Below are positions 1 to 13,800 of a DNA stretch of 64,000 bases, one piece after another (positions within the stretch are counted from its first letter, which is position 1; each line of letters begins with the position of its first letter). The stretch comes from Eublepharis macularius. Its lineage: Eukaryota; Chordata; Lepidosauria; Squamata; Eublepharidae. Made by a program: the position numbers and the translations under genes. The notes under the pieces were generated by a model, which searched no databases, was not told the DNA's origin, and was given only the letters and a program-made list of their open reading frames with translations. Where the stretch lies: NCBI RefSeq assembly GCF_028583425.1, contig NC_072801.1, forward strand, positions 11,676,001-11,740,000, written 5' to 3'.

Positions 1-3000
1 CACCCCTCTTTGGGGGAGGAAATTCTAAATGCCCGGGGGGGGGGCGTCTCCCTCACCCTGGGACAGCAGAGTAAGCAATGGAATCATGCCTGCTGGCTGC
101 GGAAATGACAGAAGCCCTCCACACCTTTCCGGGCGGTACAGGCTCATAAAATAAGGCCTCTGTATGGAGACTGCAGGGCAGCACAGGTGAACTATGCCCT
201 TCCCCCCCACCAGGGACCAACAGGGACCTACAGAACCCACCTGCCGGACATGGCGGCACTAGCAGAACCCCTGCCTCAAGTCGGGGAGGGAAGAGACAGT
301 CCCCTGCATGGAGACAGCAGAGCAGCACAGCTGAGTTACGCCCGTCCCCCGTGCTGAGGAGTCTTGGCTGCCAGTGCCCACAGAACCCACCTTCCGGACA
401 TGGCAGTACCGACAGATGCCCTCCACACCCTCTCAAGAGGGATCAGTGCTCAAAATAAGTCTCTGCCTCCACAAGGATGTGCGAGTGGCCCAGACAGAGC
501 CTGACCGTGTACCACTTTACTTTGGCGCAGGAGGGACATAACCCACAGACCCCTTACAATTCAGTACAGGTGCTCCAAGAAAGAATATCGGTCCGTGGGT
601 GAGCCCTTGGGTGAGGATCCCACTCAGCTTTGCCCCAGAGCCAGGTGGTGGCCCTGAGACGGGCGCTTAAGAGAGCACAGACACCTTGCCGTTCGAGACA
701 GGTGCTCAAAGAAAGAGTAAGGAGGAACAAAAACAAAAGGTTGTCCTGTATGAGCCTCCAGGGGAGGTGCCCACACTCATCTTTCCCCCAGAGCCAGGTG
801 GTGGCCCTGAGACTGGCGCCCAAATAGCGCACAGAGACAGGTGCTCAAAGCAAGAGTAAGGAGGAATACCCACTCATTCCGGACACTGGTGGGAGGGCAG
901 GAGAGGATGTTAGTGGCCACGATGGAGAGGTCCAGCCAGATGGCAGATTTTCATGCCCAATACTCCAGGGGGGTTGGTGTGGGAGGGCTCAGCGGGCTTG
1001 GCAAGGCACTCTTGCACCATGGCACCCACCGTGTCCTCTGCCCTGACAGATGCACCAACCCTGCTGGTGTCAACCACACAGCTCACTGCATATGACCAGA
1101 GATCCCTGTTGGAAGGGCTCTCATGGCTGGGGACGCCCGGCTTGTTTACAGCCTCCCGCTCCCCGCCCCCGCTGCACCCTCAACCCTCCATCCCACTTTT
1201 TGTGCCTGATACCTGTGCACTGTTCTGCACAGGACCTTCTCCCAGTCCTGCAGCTGGCTGTCCCACATGGCGATGCTGCCCTTTATCCGGGGATCACATA
1301 TGTATGCCAGTGTGTATGGCTGCTCCTGGCAGAGAGGATGCAAGCGGGCAGCTATGCCGCCTGCAACCTCCTGACCAAGTCCCTGACCCTGGGGCAAGAT
1401 CTTCCTCATTCTCCACCTTGTCGACCAGCACCCGGCCCAGCCCGTAGATCAGGGGGATGACCTGTCCCACGCTGGTCTGGTATGAGCATAGGAGCTCAGT
1501 GGCGTCCTTAAAGGGCTTAAGGACACAGACCCTCTGGGAGAGGGCGAACCAGACCGCATAGCTGATGCTGACCTCCTCTCCCTCCCACATAATAGCCACA
1601 GACAACATGATGTCCTGGACTGGTTTTTGCTCCACCAGAAGACTAACCATGGTGGAGTTCCAGCGGGTGGAGTTCCAGCGGGTGGGCATGTTCTGGTAGA
1701 GGTAGTGCTTGGGATCGCCCCCCTCCCCCTGCCTCTGAAGCAGCTCACGAGAAGACTTCACACTGCGGGAGTAGTGCGAAGCCAGACACCGGCGGTTTTC
1801 CAACAAGTCACGCATGGACAATGTTCCCTGGTCCCAGGGAACCTAGCCCAAGAGCATCCGCCATGATCAGGTGCAGCTTATGCGTCAGGCAGACAAGGCC
1901 ATTGAGGGATGCCTCTCTCAGCGCTGCCAGCATGCTGCTTCCCGCATCGGCGACCATGATGCCACGGACAAAATCACCCCCGGGGCCCCACTCCCTCAGC
2001 CCAGCCTCGATCATGGCAGCAATGTTCTTCCCCATGTGATCATCATCCATCCCCCGTGCCTGGATCATAACCACTCTGTACCCTGGCTACAAGGGTAGCA
2101 CCTCACCCCGGGGTCCTGGTGTTTCCCTGGGGCAGCAGAGGTTCTCCGGTTGCCACCAATGGGGCATTAAGGGCAAGGTAGCCGTGATGGCAGCCACTCC
2201 ACATATCTGCCATGAAGTACATGGTCTGACTTTTGGCACATGACAGCACCAGAGCAACCATCTCTCACACACTGCGGTAAAGGGTCAATGGTCCACTGTG
2301 ACGACATTTATGAACCAGGGGGCAAAATGACACAGCAGCCTCCGAAAGCGCACCCCGTCCACGATAGACAAAGGGAGTCCTTCCAGGGCAATCGTCTCCA
2401 CCAGCACACGAGTGCCCGCCTCCTGAGCCCTCCCCTGATTCTTTTGCTAGGCACTGTCCCTGACCCTGAGGGGACAACCTCCTGCAAGGTAGCCTGCCTG
2501 GACGTTCCACTCCCACCCGCATCACCCTCGGAGCAAAGCTTCTTGCTCAGGGTGGACTCCCGTGACCCTGCCCCTTCTTTCTGATCAGGAGCCCTCCTCT
2601 TCTGCCTGCCAGATGACTCTCATTGCTCTGGAGCCAGCAGGCTCAGGTGGTGCCTCTGAAGATGCAAGCGGAGAGCGGTTGACGACAGGTGCTAAGGGTC
2701 ACAGCTGCGATGCACCAGGGCATTGCAGGAACAGCACCGCACCGCACCAGGGTCATTGGGAAGGGTCTGGAAGTGCTGCCACAGTGCCTGACTGCAACGG
2801 CGACCGGGAGTTGGCACCTCAGGAGGAGACAAAGGATTACCGGCCGTGGTGCGGTGCAGGGCTGGGAAGACGGACTGCAGGCAGGGACAGTCCCAAGCGT
2901 TTGGGATCCGGAGGAGCTGAATGTCTCTCCAAAACTTTGCTATTTCTCCTGGGATTTCCGTTCGTTTGAGGCTATCCAGTTCCACTCCCACCAGCGGTGA

Positions 3001-4307
3001 GACCTGTTCTGCCTCCTCCACAGCCCCCGCCGGGATTTACCGCAGTTGGAGTCTCTGGTGCCTCCGAGACCTCCCCCCGCCGCCAGTATTGCTGGGCTCC
3101 GATGGGCAACCAGGACAAGCTGTGCACTTCCTCCCCCCACGACCACCCTTGCCCTTCATTCCACGCCTCGTAGTGCTGCACAGAAAAATAAGTTGGAAGT
3201 TTCCGCTCTCAGGCAACGAAGCCACACAAAGCTGCGCCCCAGAGACAGGCAGTGGCCCTGGGACTGGGCTTGGGGGGGAGAGCCCCTAAACACCACAGAG
3301 GCACATGCCCAGGCAGGAGAGGTGCTCAAAATAAAAATGAGACGCACACAGTGGGTGCACAAAACAAGGGTGAGCTGCACCAAACAGGTGCACAGCAAGA
3401 GAGAGAAAGCAAACAGAAGAGAGTCAGGACCTCAGGAGGAACCCACACAGAGCTGGGCCCCAGAGCCAGTAGCCCTGAGATTGGCTTGGGGGGACAGGCC
3501 CTAAACCAAAGGAAACAAGGAAACAGCAAGAGCGTGAGCCCTCAAAAGAGCAGGGAATGAATTGAAAAGACACAAAGACAAGCAAATAAAAAAAGGGGAG
3601 ACCTAGGCCCTGGAGCCAGGCTAAGGTCTGAGACTAGGGTGGAGTGGGGTGGAGGAAAAAAGGTACCCTCACCCCAAAACATTCCCACAGCAAGGCCAAG
3701 AGCTGGAAATAAGAGGCTTCTTTCAATCTCTTTTAAAGCAGCAGCAGCCAAAGGCACAATTCCAAATCCACACTCTCTCTCACTCCAGTCCCAGCAACAG
3801 GTCCTCCTCCCTCTCCCTCTGTCTACTGGGACTGAAACACAAGGCAGAGAGAGGTGCCTTTTATAAAAAACGCTGACATACAGCAGAACAGGAGGTTTGT
3901 GGATGGCTGACAGACCTGCCTAACAGGGTTTGGAGGGATGAGACTGTTGTGCCCATGGCTACAGAAGGCCCACCTCCTTGATTGTCTAGGGGATTAACCC
4001 CCTGCTCCTGGCTGTATAGGGCAGAATGGAAGCTCTTCAGATGGCTAGGAGAGCTGCCAATCAAGGGTAAGTGGGCTGTGATTTGGGGCTTCCAATGGCA
4101 ACAAAAGGTCTGGGCCCATTGTTGCCTAGAGAATCAATGGATCGGCGTCAGTCTGTCTGAAATTATGAATAGTTCACGAAGCAAACAAAACAGGCCAAAA
4201 AGTCGGGAATTTTGTGATAACTGTGGCCCCACAAAACGCGTTTTCGCAACATATGAAACAGCCTATTTCGTGACGAAATTTGCTTCATTTTTCGATTTGT
4301 GCCCCTG
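1..4307 (-). mobile_element. hAT DNA transposon, autonomous-type but decayed; left end outside or at window edge
   Basis: Read on the minus strand the element begins at 4307 with CAGGGGCACAAATCG, a typical hAT terminus, and is followed outward on the plus strand by the candidate 8-bp duplication TCCACTCT (4308-4315). The interior encodes pieces of a BED-finger hAT transposase between about 1.1 and 3.0 kb. I see no matching terminus or second TCCACTCT near base 1, so the other end is probably left of the window. The first kilobase holds diverged internal duplications: a cagaacccacctnccggacatggc motif recurs near 232 and 381, and a ccagagccaggtggtggccc motif near 635 and 790. The element sits in IQCE intron 6. 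Confidence 0.75.
1146..3021 (-). pseudogene. hAT/ZBED-type transposase remains
   Basis: Minus-strand pieces follow hAT transposase order. A BED zinc-finger-like segment (LWQHFQTLPNDP, then CCSCNALVH) lies at about 2700-2790. A segment around 2115-2230 reads ADMWSGCHHGYLALNAP, the usual hAT 'D-W-S...GY-AL' catalytic stretch. At 1808-2074 comes a block ending CLTHKLHLIMADAL. At 1294-1821 come TRWNSTMVSLL and the LVEQKPVQD helix region. At 1146-1409 comes ICDPRIKG, the usual LDPR-K motif. These blocks lie in different reading frames, so the gene is frameshifted at least three times and cannot make a full transposase. I could not recognise the C-terminal hAT dimerisation domain in the remaining 1.1 kb. 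The family assignment is firm; subfamily is not. Confidence 0.7.
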
Positions 4308-4321
4308 TCCACTCTGAGGTT

Positions 4322-4445
4322 AGCAGCTCTTCAGTGGAAGCCTTTCGTGTGACCTACTTCCTGATCCTTTTAATGGGAGATGCCAATGACTGACTGCAGG
4401 ATCTCCTTCAGGCAAATCAGGCGCTCTGCCTCTGAGCCCCAGCCT
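4322..4445 (-). repeat. tRNA-derived SINE fragment
   Basis: The order of short motifs (gtgacctacttcctgatcc, ttttaatgggagatgcc, ggcgctctgcctctgagcc) matches the better copy at 32176-32395, read on the minus strand. This is a diverged partial copy. Confidence 0.4.
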
Positions 4446-4784
4446 CACCCAGGGAAGTCTTGGCACAGCTCTTTGGTTTCTGAGCAGGTATCTTTTCAAA
4501 CATTTCCCCAGCCACCATGGGGATCAAACATGTATTTAAGACCATTGTTATCAAATTTCATTGCTGTTCTTTGCTATGTCCTTAGTTCTCGTTGCTGCTA
4601 GTCTTAAATAGATTCGCTTTATTGCTGTTTCATCCTTATTATTTTCCTTTTATTTTTCACAAGCAACCTTAAGGGCTGGCTGCTGAAATGAAGTTTTAAA
4701 ATCCCCCAATAAATAAAATCTTTTTTTTTAAAGTGGCATCTCAGAAACCCAGTTCTACACAGAATGCATGAGACCTCACATTAC

Positions 4785-4855
4785 CTTCTTTAACTGAATT
4801 ATCTCATCATACATATCTTCCTTTTCTTTGTAGTTTGGAGTTCCTGGGATATAGC
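4785..4855 (-). CDS. IQCE: IQCE coding exon 6
   Basis: 71 nt between acceptor TTTTTTCTAG and donor AAG|GTAATG. Reads GYIPGTPNYKEKEDMYDEII then QLKK, against human HVPGTPVYREKEDMYDEIIELKK: the best-conserved piece of the gene here. Ends in phase 0. Confidence 0.95.
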
Positions 4856-7800
4856 CTAGAAAAAACAAAAACCAGCAAAGGAAACTGCTGCAAAAGAAGG
4901 CTGCAAACATTGTGATACCACAACAACCAATTCCTCTCTACATCCCTGGACTTCAACTCTGTTGTGTAGTGGATAGAGTGCCAGGCTATTTGTACAGTGT
5001 CCCATCCATGTGCTATTTGGGGTGTGTGTGTTGTTGTTACTTATTCCCCCTTCCATGCATTAGGCAGCTCTACCACACAAAAGCTCACGCTGTGGAATCA
5101 ATTTTGTTGAGCTTTCAGGTGCCACTGGATTATTAGTGCTTCCATTCCAAACAGCAAGCTAACGAAAAGGGGTTCTTAGCAGAGATTCCAGAGTCTATAA
5201 CAATCTTTTATTTAAATGTTTTGGGCCTCAATGCTCATGTAGGAAGGAGGCTTCGAAGGAAGCAAAAACTGGATGGGGAGGGACAATATTCCATGCCTTT
5301 CCCAATCTCAGCCTGACATACTGTTCCTAGCTAGCAACCCTGAACTTTCCCCTGAGTTGGTTGTTGGGGGTTTTCCGGGCTGTATTGCCGTGGTCTTGGC
5401 ATTGTAGTTCCTGACGTTTCGCCAGCAGCTGTGGCTGGCATCTTCAGAGGTGTAGCACCAAAAGACAGAGGTGTAGCACCTAACAACCATCGTTCTCCGG
5501 CCGTGAAAGCCTTCGACTTTCCCCTGAGTACTTATATAAAACCAGAAGCTGCGAGGAATACCTTCTCTCGCTGCAGTCTACCCATGAGAAGGGCTGCTTC
5601 TCCACCTTGGTGCAGTTCCCTTATTCCTCCAGGGAGGAAAGACTCAAAGGTTAGGCAGGAAAATGGACATGATTGTTGACTGAAGTACCACTCTGCTTTC
5701 TACACGATCTCAATATTCCTCACAACAGCCCTGTACAACGGGCCATATTATTATCTCCATACTGATCAAAATGCTGAGAGACACTGGCTGGTCTAAGGCC
5801 ATCTTGTGAGTTTCTGGGAAGGTTCCTGGCTTGCAGTTCAACCTTATAATGCAATCCTAAGCAGAGTTATACCGTTCTATGTCCATGCGTTCAGAAGAGC
5901 GTACCTCTGCTTATGATGGCACTGTTAGCCACAATGTTACAGTAGCATCACACAGACCTCTTCAGGGCTGGGGTGCTAGTCCTCCTTTCTCCAGGCAGGG
6001 CTGTCTGCAAACACTTTTAATAACAAGCGGCCTCAGCAAAGTTTTCTGTAAGGCTCCCACTAGACTCACCATTGGGGGCAAAACGAGCATGTTTCGGCTT
6101 CTTCATGCCCAGGGCTTCCTTCAGATATTCTGGAGTGTTGTCTGAAAGAGTGGACCATGCAAGACCCATGTCAAGGTCTGATTTTGCCTGGCTGGCCCAT
6201 GCATCTATTGAGAGGGAGGGAAAGAAGCCACTCGGGATCGCTACACTTCTGAGATGGCACAGCAGCACTGTACAACCCCGCAAACCAGAAGCGGAACACC
6301 TGTGGTAGTCCGGTCAGTAGAGCATTAGAATCTCTGCTCAGAATTGAGTTTCCTTGGGCAAGAAATCACTTCCCAGCCTGCCCCAAAGGACTACTAATTA
6401 ATGCAAGATCAAGACATTAACAGAGCAATCCTCGGTGGAGTCATGCTGGCACGGGCTCCAGTCGTATGACTCAGGGTGTCCCCTGCGTTACCTTCACCAA
6501 GCAGGAAGCAGAGATGCTGCAACTGTTCCCATGCAAGCAGGGAGCCTTTGCAAAAGGGAGCGATTTGGCAGACGGATACCTTGTCTCAGAGATTCTTGCC
6601 ACAGCTGCCTCGACGCCCTCACCAAAGAGACGTCAAAACGTTTGCCCTCTGTTCCCTTGAAGGATCTCAGGAATGCAGGCTTTTTAGGATGGAGGCAGGT
6701 GCTAGAGGTGTAAGGAGACTCTAAGGCAGGGGGAAAAATAGCACTTCAATTTTTTAAAAAAGAAAAAGTAGCAGGATTCTGGCATTCTGTTTGGGCCAAG
6801 TCATGAGGCGCAGATGGCCACTTTGCCTACTGGCTCTTGGAAAAGGGAGAAAAATCCTCCCATACTTTTGTTGATGGATTTGAAATGTAAGCAAAGCTAC
6901 GAGCAACCAATGCTGGACATAAGAGGGGCTGAACTTGGAAAACGTTCACCCAGTAGCAAAGACAAGCTACTTTCAAACTGGCCAACAGGCAACAAAAAAA
7001 AATCAGCCCCTGGTTTCAAACCAGACAGCCTTTCCTGAGCTTTGCAGAGGAACACACCCATTATTTCACAATAAAGTTATACTAAAGAGATGGATATGCA
7101 AGCAGCTTCTTTCAGTTTTCAATTTCTAGGGCCCTTGAATTGGACCACAGATCTTCCTTATGCTGAGATGTGCAGAGGTGTGGATTTCTGCTACTCAATC
7201 CACTGGTGGTGCTGCAGAACTAGAGTGACTCGAAGAAGCCCCATCGCCCCAGTGACAGTCTGATAGCCGCCCCGCAGGATGCTCAGCAACTGCTGCCGGG
7301 GAGATCCTGTCTGTGCAGGGGGCTCTGATGAGGCCACCGGCAGCAACGTGGCCGTGGGAGAGTCGGGGCACAGCCTGTCTCCCCCCCGCTCCACTACAGT
7401 GCTGAAAAATTGAACAGCAGCATCTTGGGCTCCATTTCTAATTGCAATTTGCTTATTTTAAACTCTGGCAGTAAACTACTGTGGCTGTCAAAACCAGCAG
7501 GGTATAAGTGAAAGAATATCAGTGTTATAACCTTATTATTGGGGCCAATCAAAACGACACAAAATATGTGTGTGTATCAGCATCCACCACTGACAGAGCT
7601 GGCACAAGAGCCTGCCTTGTTCCTCTTTAACTTCTTTATTTTTGCAACATCTGCCTGGGGAAGAGTTCACACAAACTCGAAAGCATATACAATGATTTTT
7701 GATCACTCTAATAAAAAGGTACCAGATGGATTTTTTTCTCGTGTGTGTGTGTGTCCCCTCCCCACACAGCTTCTTGGGCTGCTGTGTTGTGGCACAGAAC

Positions 7801-10800
7801 AATAAAAAGGGCTTTCTGTCCCTGCTTCTCTGCTGAAAATGCCACCCCACAAGAGGGCCATGTTCACACATGGTGAGGCCCCTCCCTCTGTCTTTTTCTT
7901 ACTTCCAGTTTGTGCTTCCCTTGGACCATTCATTTCAATTTCTGCAAAGGCTTATTTTAAAAAAGTCTTGATTGTGGCTTACTTGGGGACTTTGGAGGCT
8001 TGCGAGAAGATTTCTTCTTCGGCTTCTGAAAGGAAAATGCTTTTGTGTACTGAAATCTGCCAACAGACAGGTTTGGTATGATTTTTGCATCACAGCTAAC
8101 AAGCAGTATTAACCTTTCTAACCAGAGAACAAAGGCTTTGTGGCAGTAATATTTATGTCAGTGAGTGAAGCTCTAATTATTTTCTCAGCAGCAACCAGAT
8201 GGTTTACACTGCAATCCTAAGCAGACTTACTCCAGTCTAAGCCCACTGATTTCAATGGGCTTAGACTGGAGTACCTCTGCTTAGGATTGCACAGTTAGGT
8301 GTAATGAAATCCCAACATAATTAGGGGTAAGTCATTAAACCCAAAAGCTGAAAATTTCATCAGTACAACTTAATTTTAAAAAATCCTTATTAAGTTCAAT
8401 AAAACTCCAATTAATCTTTGAAATTTCAGACTGTATGAACTTACGCACATATTTTATGTACAAACATAAATAGCAACTTTTTTTTTACTAGAATACAGAA
8501 AGCAATCCACTTATACGATAAATGGGCCTTTCAAGTGGTGGCACCTTGACTGTGGAATATTCTCACCATGGCAGTTTGGCTGGTGGAAGATGAATCCTTG
8601 GTTGAGTGCACAGGTCCATGGATCCATCCCAGGCCTGTTTGTGTAACTATAAACTATGGTATGGCATAAATGCTTTGATTTGTTGCCAGTGTGGTGTAGT
8701 GGTTAGAGCATCAGACTAGGATCTGGGAGACCCAGGTTCTCCCTCTGCCATGAAAGCTTGCTGGGATCGTCACATACTCTCAGCCTAACTACTTCACAGG
8801 GTTGCTGCGAAGATAAAATGGAGAAGAGGAGAATGACTTACAGTGAAATCCTAAGCAGACTTACTCCAGTCGAAGCCCATTGCTTTCAATGGGCTTAGAC
8901 TGGAGTAACTCTGATTAGGATTTCACTGTTAAACTGCTTTGAGTCCCCACTGGAGAAGAAGGTGTGATATAAATAAAGTTAATAAGTAATAAATACATCA
9001 CCACATGTGAAGCAACCCCATATTGCTGGCTGAACTCACCGTTTCAACGTCAGATTCGTAGGTGAGTGCAGAAAGACTGTCCTCTACCTGTGGAATAAAT
9101 ATGAGTATCATCATTAAGTGCATGAACTCTCCCTGCAGGAAACTTGTCAGAGCCAAGTTCAGTACTTGGTCTACAACTGAGGCGCTACAGGGAGTGCATG
9201 ACACAGCAGGGCATTTCAATACGGTGAAGTTTGTTGAGGGTGTATGCTATGACCACAGTACATTGCCAACCATCAATGCTCTTGTGGCACCTGGAGGATT
9301 AACATATTTATTGCAACAGAAGCTTTTGGGGCCTGGAAGCTATTTAATTAAACATAAACTGTGTTCCAGAGAATTCTGGGGGCTCTTTACTGAGGAGATC
9401 AGTAAAGGCAAACAGGGGCTGGATTCGAATTAAATTCTCCATTAATGGAAGGGGATGGTCAATTTCCACCACCTTCCTGCTACAGACCCCTTCCCCTTGC
9501 GTTCCTCAGGATCCTGTCCCCCAGGAGCAGCATTTTGCAGAAATCAGTGGGCTGCAGAGCTTGGGGGGGGGGGCGTCAGGAAAGTTCCATTCCACTGTTG
9601 GAAAATTTAGTCTGGATCTGACCCCAAGGTTTTTCAGAAACAACTCTGCCTTCCCTTCCAATATGCCATCCCAAGAACCAGTTATAGCACTACCCTGCAG
9701 GGCTTTTTTTCAGCTGGAATGCGGTAGGTCCCAGAACCTCTTTAAAATGGTCACATGGCTGGTGGCCCCGCCCCGATCTCCAGACAGAGGGGAGTGTAGA
9801 TTGCCCTCCGCACCGCTCCAGCAGCACGGAGGGCAATCTAAACTCCCCTCTGTCTGGAGATCAGGGGGCGGAGCCACCAGCCATGTGACCATTTTTGCAG
9901 AGGGTGATTTAAACTTTTAAAAACTCCCCCCTTGTTCCAGCTGACCCAAAGTGACATCATTGGCCCTGGGCACATGTGTGCACTTTGCGCACACACATGT
10001 GGTACCAGGGGCACCACCTCCCACCAAGAGTTGCCCCCTGTGCGGGCAACCCACTGAGTTCCACCACCTCTTTTCCCAGAAAAAAAGCCCTGCTACCCAG
10101 GGTACACTTTTTGGGGAGGAAGCCTCATTGAATCAACCTGAGTAGGATTCTGAATAGACCTGCCAAGGATGGCTGTCTTACTCTGGCTCACACTCTCAGT
10201 TCAATTGTGCAATGTGGGGTCCAATCAGCACCTCGCGTGAACTGATTGTGCATCCTGAAACCTTTGCAATATGCAGTGTTTCCTTGGCAGGTAAATGGAT
10301 AGGGAAAAGGAAATGTTAAAAACCATTGTCTGAGTTAACAGACCTCAACACACTTATACTCAAACTAATTTGTCTAGCTGCATTCTGAAGCCCGTTAACC
10401 TGCTGGCCATCAGCAATTAAGATGAAAAAGAATTTTGAGCAACAAGAACTACAGCAGACGGAAACTGTCAGGAAACTAGAGAAAGGCAACCCGTAGCATC
10501 AAAAAACAGCCACAAGCTGCAGTCGTCAGAAGCCCAGCCCTCCTCGAGTTTCTGAGTGTGCACCAGATAACGGCACACACATTTCTAGGATTTTCCTGGA
10601 AATCACAAGAGCAATGAACTTTTTTAAAAAGTACAGTTGCTGAGACTTTTAGAGAGGTCAGATCCAACAGCAGAATCCAGGAGGAATCAGCAGATATGTG
10701 GAATACAGTCCCCCAAATAAAAACACTGTGCTAAGGTATAAGAGAGGTACATGAGTGAGCTGAACAGCCCTCTCCCGATAAGAACAAGAAAGAACATTTG

Positions 10801-13800
10801 GAGGATTTTCATTTCCTTTCAAAATATAGTGGTTTGGGGATTATCATCATCATATTTTTGTAGATAGGTCACCCTTGAAGGAAAGGCCCCGTAGCTCATT
10901 TCCGCAGCTGCCTTTACCATCCTTAGATGTGGCAGCCCGGCCCTTCAGTTAGATCTGGATCTTGCTTAGCGGGAAAGGCAAAGAGGGGTAAGGCTGGCTT
11001 TTTCAAAAAATCCAGGATGGCAGGAAAAGTGGGGAACATGAAGAGATAAAAGCAGCTCTCTCATTTGGCTCAGGGCAGGTGGACATGTTCTTCCTCACAA
11101 CACACCGCGGAGATTTTAATTTCCTGAAGTCACATTCTTCATAGCTTCTTGGCACATTATTTTTGCTATCCTTTTGGTCATCTGATCTCTGACTACATCT
11201 CCCCATCCAATTTGCCTTCCTATGGTAGTGATTAGACTGCAAAGCAGAGAAGATTGCACAGCTCGAAAACAGACAGATAAACACCAAGGACAAACCAGTG
11301 GATATAGGAATTTCTCATAGCTACTTCCCTCTCCTTTACTGTGAATAATTTAGACAAAACATACATCTTAGCAAGCAGCATGTGGTAAAAACTACCTTCC
11401 TGCAGAAGATCTCAGATATGAGAGCCATTGGGGTGTAGTGGCTAGAGAACTGGAGTTAGATTTGAGAGACCCAGGTTCAAATCCCTGCTCAGCCACGGAA
11501 GCTTGCTGGGTGACTTTGGGCTAGTCGTACAATCTTCAGTCTAATCACTGCCAGATGAGGGTTTCTTAGCTAGCTCAATACGTATACTTGTTTTGTGTGA
11601 ATGCAACAAAACGTATGTTAATTTTAAGACATCCTGTTAAACAGAGCTTCTCTCTGAAATGCTGAAGCACTACTATCAGAATTAGGCATAACTGCATTCC
11701 CTGACATTTTGTGGCTGGCTCTGCCTCCTGCGGCAGCTATTTTGTGGTTGCGCTCACCACCCTCTGTCAGAATTCCGTATGTGCAGGGATCCCTGAAAGA
11801 AAGCTTTAGTTGATTGAGTGATTTGCGTCCATTTTCGTAGGCGAGGACAAACTTTCAGCCACGTAGTTGCCATTTAGGGTACTATTGGTTGACTGGGGTT
11901 AGGCTATTTCATTTCACAAGTGTCACATTTAAGCATGCTTTCTAAGGAAGCACAAGGTCAAATATGTTGGAGGAAGTGTGGTTCATTGCTAAATAGTCTC
12001 TTATTTAAATATCTCTTGTTCCACTAATAAATCACTCACAGTTCCTCTGCAGGAGAATCATTTGGACATTTTAAAAGACAGAATGAGCATGGTGCTCTGC
12101 ACAGTCTGAGCGCTATATAAATGTCAAGTACTTTTTGTCCCATCTAGTTCGCCTGAATTGGGGTCAACCAGGGATAACACCATATCTTGCTGCAATCTTG
12201 GGCATGTGCTGAACTCGGTTGAGTTTTGTGTAAATGTGCTTAGGATCATGCCGTATGTCGACCAGAGAAGCATCTGTGCCAAATAAGGGACTCTGCTAGG
12301 AAGTGGTCCTGGCAGTTTCCTAAATCAGTTTCCTAGATCAGTTTGGGCTTTGTATCGGGCTCCTTGAAACTCTACCATGGATGCTCCCTGTATAATGGAA
12401 GAACTCACACTTGAAACAACATCTGGTGGACAGAAGTGTGTATGTTTGTGTGACTCCGCTGGTTTTTGTGAATACCAACAATGAAGAAGATAGACATCTG
12501 TCATGCAGTTATTAAACGGTAAAAAATTATGACTATGACAGCTATCTTCCCATCTGTCCACTCTCTTTGTAAACCTCTATCCCATTTCATATGTCCTAGT
12601 CCTTTGCATGTTTACTTGGAAGTCAGTCCTATTGACCACAGAAGGATTTGAGTCCAGTGGCACTTTAGAGAACAATAACATCTTCAGGGTATAAGCTTTC
12701 AAGAGTCAAAGCTCCCTTCTTCTTCTCCCTTCTAACAAAGCTTATCAAACGCTTAAAGCTACAATAGATGTGCATTTAAAAGCTCCATGGACCCTTTCAC
12801 TGGTGGTGTGTAACTGAGATGCCTCAGCTGCTGAGAACTATAGCCTAAAACAGACTAGGCTATGATTCGGGAAGCTCAAGGCAGGCTCCAATTGCTTGAA
12901 TTCTCCCATATAAATATGGGGATAACATCCTGAAAATACGATATACGTGAAGAATTTTGTACATTCAAAAGTGCTATACAAGTGGTAAGTACGATGGAAG
13001 GAAAAAACACTGAAACCTTATTAAGGTATTTTCAGGGCCCCTAAGGAAGGAAGAAACTAAAGACACAAAATGCCAGGAGTCTTGGTCACACTGTAAGCCC
13101 ACAAAGGCAAGCGAATTACAACATTTTTGAAAAGCACTAGAGAACTGGGAAGCTGGCTTGAAACTGTAATATCTAAATGAAATATTTCCCTACAATTGTG
13201 TTGGTTTTCCACCCACTCACCTCTGGTAAAGGAACAAAAAACAGACAGAAAAGCGACTCTCTCGCTTGTATCCCACCCTCCTCCAGGGAGCTGTGGGGCA
13301 GATGTAGTTCAACACTCCATTTTATCCTCCCAATAGCCCTGCAAAGCAGGTTAGGCTGAAAGATAACGGTCTACTCAAGGGAGACCCAGAGAGCTTTGTG
13401 GATTTGATAACAGCAAAAGCCAGGTAATGTGCACAGTTGTTAATGGAGGTTCAGAAGACAAGTGCTTGCTGTGAGGAACGTGCATCCCTAAATGGGGCAC
13501 ATATGTGGAGAAAACATACAACAGGAAAGGAGAAGAGGGGCTGATAGCCACTGGTTCTAGCTGCGTATCTAGGGCAACAGGCAGGCAAAGGGGTGATGCC
13601 AAAGGCTTTAAAGAGAAAAAATGAGTGAAATGGCATCACAGAAGTGTTTTGGGAGGCAGTGCCAGGCATAAGGAGCACCAACAGAGGAGGAGATAATTAG
13701 ACAGTGTACTAAGTCAGGCAAGGATCTGGGAGACTCAAGTTCAAATCCCGGCTCTGCCATGGATGTTTTGTTAGGTGACCTTGGGCCAGTCACCCTCTCA

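Noticed and set aside
1-1100. Possible separate gene in the first kilobase (several short frames)
   Set aside because: The frames are short, overlap on both strands, and the sequence shows diverged internal duplications within the hAT element.
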